64,000 nt of DNA, taken from positions 7,414,536 to 7,478,535 of the forward strand of contig OY754987.1 in assembly GCA_963576475.1 (NCBI GenBank). The letters are read 5' to 3'. The position numbers and the translations under genes are program-made. Positions 62,510 to 64,000 of the stretch are shown here, piece by piece; positions within the stretch are counted from its first letter, which is position 1; the number at the start of each line of letters is the position of its first letter. Source of the DNA: Molanna angustata (Eukaryota; Arthropoda; Insecta; Trichoptera; Molannidae). The notes under the pieces are model-generated. The model ran no database searches and was not told where the DNA came from. It was given only the letters and a program-made list of their open reading frames with translations.

Positions 62510-62745
62510 TATAGGTTTTCAGCGGGTTTTTCAACGCCATGGGAAAAAAATAGAACATGTTCTTTTTTCAACGCGTTTTGTATCGTTTTTTTTAAAACAG
62601 GAATCTGTAAAATTATTCGTTGCCGACGCGTCAACATGGCTGCCGTTTGTATTGTAAAGTTTACTTCTATATTATCTGTGATATTGTATTGACGCCTGAC
62701 GTTCGCGGTATCTTTTGTAAATTTGGCATCTTTCGACCAGAGAGC
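62510..62745 (+). repeat. Upstream duplicate of the TTTTCAACGCG element
   Basis: GGTTTTCAGCGGGTTTTTCA, TCTGTAAAATTATTCG and CAACATGGCTGCCGTTTGTA match 63,022-63,215 in order. A diverged direct copy about 500 bp upstream. Confidence 0.65.
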
Positions 62746-62986
62746 AATGTAGTAAGACAAAAACAATGAAAAGTGAGGGTAATTAAAAAATAAATCGTGT
62801 CCAATTCAAGTCAAATGCCGGGTAGTCAAAATGCAAAGTCAAACGAAGAAAACGAGAAAGATAAAACACTGTTGCACAAAACGCTAAACAAGCGAAAACT
62901 AAAATGAAGCAATTTTTCATATTATGGTATACATATATTTTTTGCAATTACAAATTCGCAAATAAAGGAGAAAATAATACTTGTGA

Positions 62987-63571
62987 AAAGTGCACTTTAC
63001 ACGAACACTATTTTCAACGGGTTGTAGGTTTTCGACGCGATTTTCAACGCGATGGGCAAAAAAATAGACCGTGTTCTATTTTCAACGCGATTTTCATCCT
63101 TTTTGGTAAAACAGAAATCTGTAAAATTATTCGCTGTCGTCGTTACCGACGAGTCAAAATGGCTGCCGTTTGCGTTGACTTTTACGTGTGACATTCGCTC
63201 GCGATGTATTTTGTTTATTTGGAAAGTGTCGAAACTTTCGATATACTATATTAAACATTTATTATATAATTTTTCGATATACATTTATTTATATTATATT
63301 AAAAATTTGCACATATTGTGTAAACTGTGTAAAGTACTGTAAAGCGGTGCTCGGAGTAACCTATATTTTGGATGCTGTTTTAAGCGTTGCGTGTAAAGCG
63401 ATGTTTGGAGTAACCTGTATTTTGGATACTTTTTTAAGCGTTGGAAACCGGGTCGCGTTGAAAATAGTGTCCGTGTAAAGAGCGATGTTTTGAGTAACCT
63501 GTATTTTGGATACTTTTTTAAGCGTTGGAAACCGGGTCGCGTTGAAAATAGTGTCCGTGTAAGTGCGCTTT
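62987..63571. mobile_element. TIR element with TTTTCAACGCG motifs, 585 bp
   Basis: Left AAAGTGCACTTTACACGAAC, ACTATTTTCAACG and right CGTTGAAAATAGTGTCCGTG, TAAGTGCGCTTT are inverted (about 30 bp). The interior left repeats TTTTCAACGCGAT/TTTTCGACGCG. The interior right is a tandem duplication of about 84 bp (AGTAACCTGTATTTTGGATA at about 63,408 and 63,490; a third diverged at 63,355). CpG-rich against an AT-rich background. No transposase. Confidence 0.65.
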
Positions 63572-63754
63572 ATAGTAAGAAAGAAAAAAAATAATTAAAT
63601 TAGAAAGAATTGAATCAAAATTAATAAATAAATAATAACAACAATGGACAAATAAATGAAATTATTTTTATTATATAGTTAAATAGATAAAAAAAGAAAA
63701 TAAATAATCAGACAAACAGAACCAAATTAACCTAAATATTCAGCAAAAATGGAA

Positions 63755-64000
63755 TAAATGAATTTTATACTTGATTTTGTTTGAACAAGTACAAACCTTG
63801 ATTACACAATCCCACATATTATGAAAACATCTTTTGGTCAGAGAAATTTTTCATTTATTGCTCCACGACTCTACAATAGTTTATCTACCTCTCTTAAAGA
63901 AATAACATCACATAGAATATTCAAAATGTATATTAAAAAATACATCATAAAATATGGACGGACAGAACTAACACAAATACTTAGTATTCAACAACAACTA
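63755..64000 (+). mobile_element. Jockey/CR1-like LINE 3' coding end, runs off the window
   Basis: Frame reading TIPHIMKTSFGQRNFSFIAP, RLYNSLSTSLKEITSHRIFK, MYIKKYIIKYGRTELTQILS to the last base. 'FGQRxFxxxAPRLYNSL' is the usual C-terminal motif of Jockey/CR1-group proteins. It is the same family as the antisense copy at 28.06-28.56 kb but better preserved. 5' truncated around 63,750. The stop codon lies beyond the window. Confidence 0.75.

Noticed and set aside
62509..63342. ORFs of 85-96 codons around the TTTTCAACGCG element
   Set aside because: They overlap on both strands, follow the repeat structure and are not conserved between the two copies of the repeat.

Overview
This 64 kb window is insect-like nuclear DNA, most probably lepidopteran. 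The reasons are its AT-rich composition, frequent TAGGTACCTACC-type simple motifs, tRNA-derived SINEs, a mix of RTE-like, CR1/L2, Jockey-like and I-type LINE fragments, and a stretch carrying the insect mitochondrial 12S rRNA signature. I find no host protein-coding gene that I can defend. Every ORF over about 100 codons that I could identify belongs to a transposable element or is a by-product of a short tandem repeat. There is no evidence of prokaryotic organisation, so operons, ribosome binding sites and terminators do not apply.

Layout. 0-5 kb: RTE-like LINE tails, a Jockey/CR1-like remnant split by a 337-bp MITE with a TTA target duplication, a Helitron-like end, and a 571-bp hAT MITE with an 8-bp duplication. 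5-13 kb: two copies of an abundant roughly 1-kb Helentron-like family (called HINE here), a 48-bp satellite, and a 21-bp minisatellite whose unit is the RFX X-box palindrome. 13-17 kb: a Penelope-like 3' end, a SINE, a fold-back MITE and LINE remnants. 17.8-23.1 kb: a 71-bp satellite derived from a LINE reading frame, split by a 1373-bp hAT element, then a HINE whose last 127 bp are tandemly amplified. 23-34 kb: SINEs, fold-back MITEs, an 82-bp satellite beside a LINE tail, and RTE-like fragments. 35.3-38.0 kb: an I-type LINE with reverse transcriptase and RNase H in one 810-codon frame, but lacking RT motif A. 38.1-42.6 kb: L2/CR1-like and RTE-like remnants and a SINE. 42.8-45.8 kb: a CR1-like LINE on the minus strand with endonuclease and RT, also internally deleted in frame. 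46-64 kb: further HINEs, a 325-bp (TA)n tract, a numt joined to a LINE 3' end, nested MITEs, a repeat built of 'TTTTCAACGCG' motifs, and a LINE running off the right edge.

The recurring theme is conversion of transposon segments into satellites: HINE 3' end to a 127-bp unit, LINE-alpha RT tail to a 71-bp unit with a 284-bp higher-order period, and Jockey-like LINE tail to an 82-bp unit. Each array still sits beside its apparent parent. The nesting order can be read from intact target-site duplications. Family labels (LINE-alpha, SINE-1 to SINE-4, HINE, repeats C, D and E) are local to this annotation.
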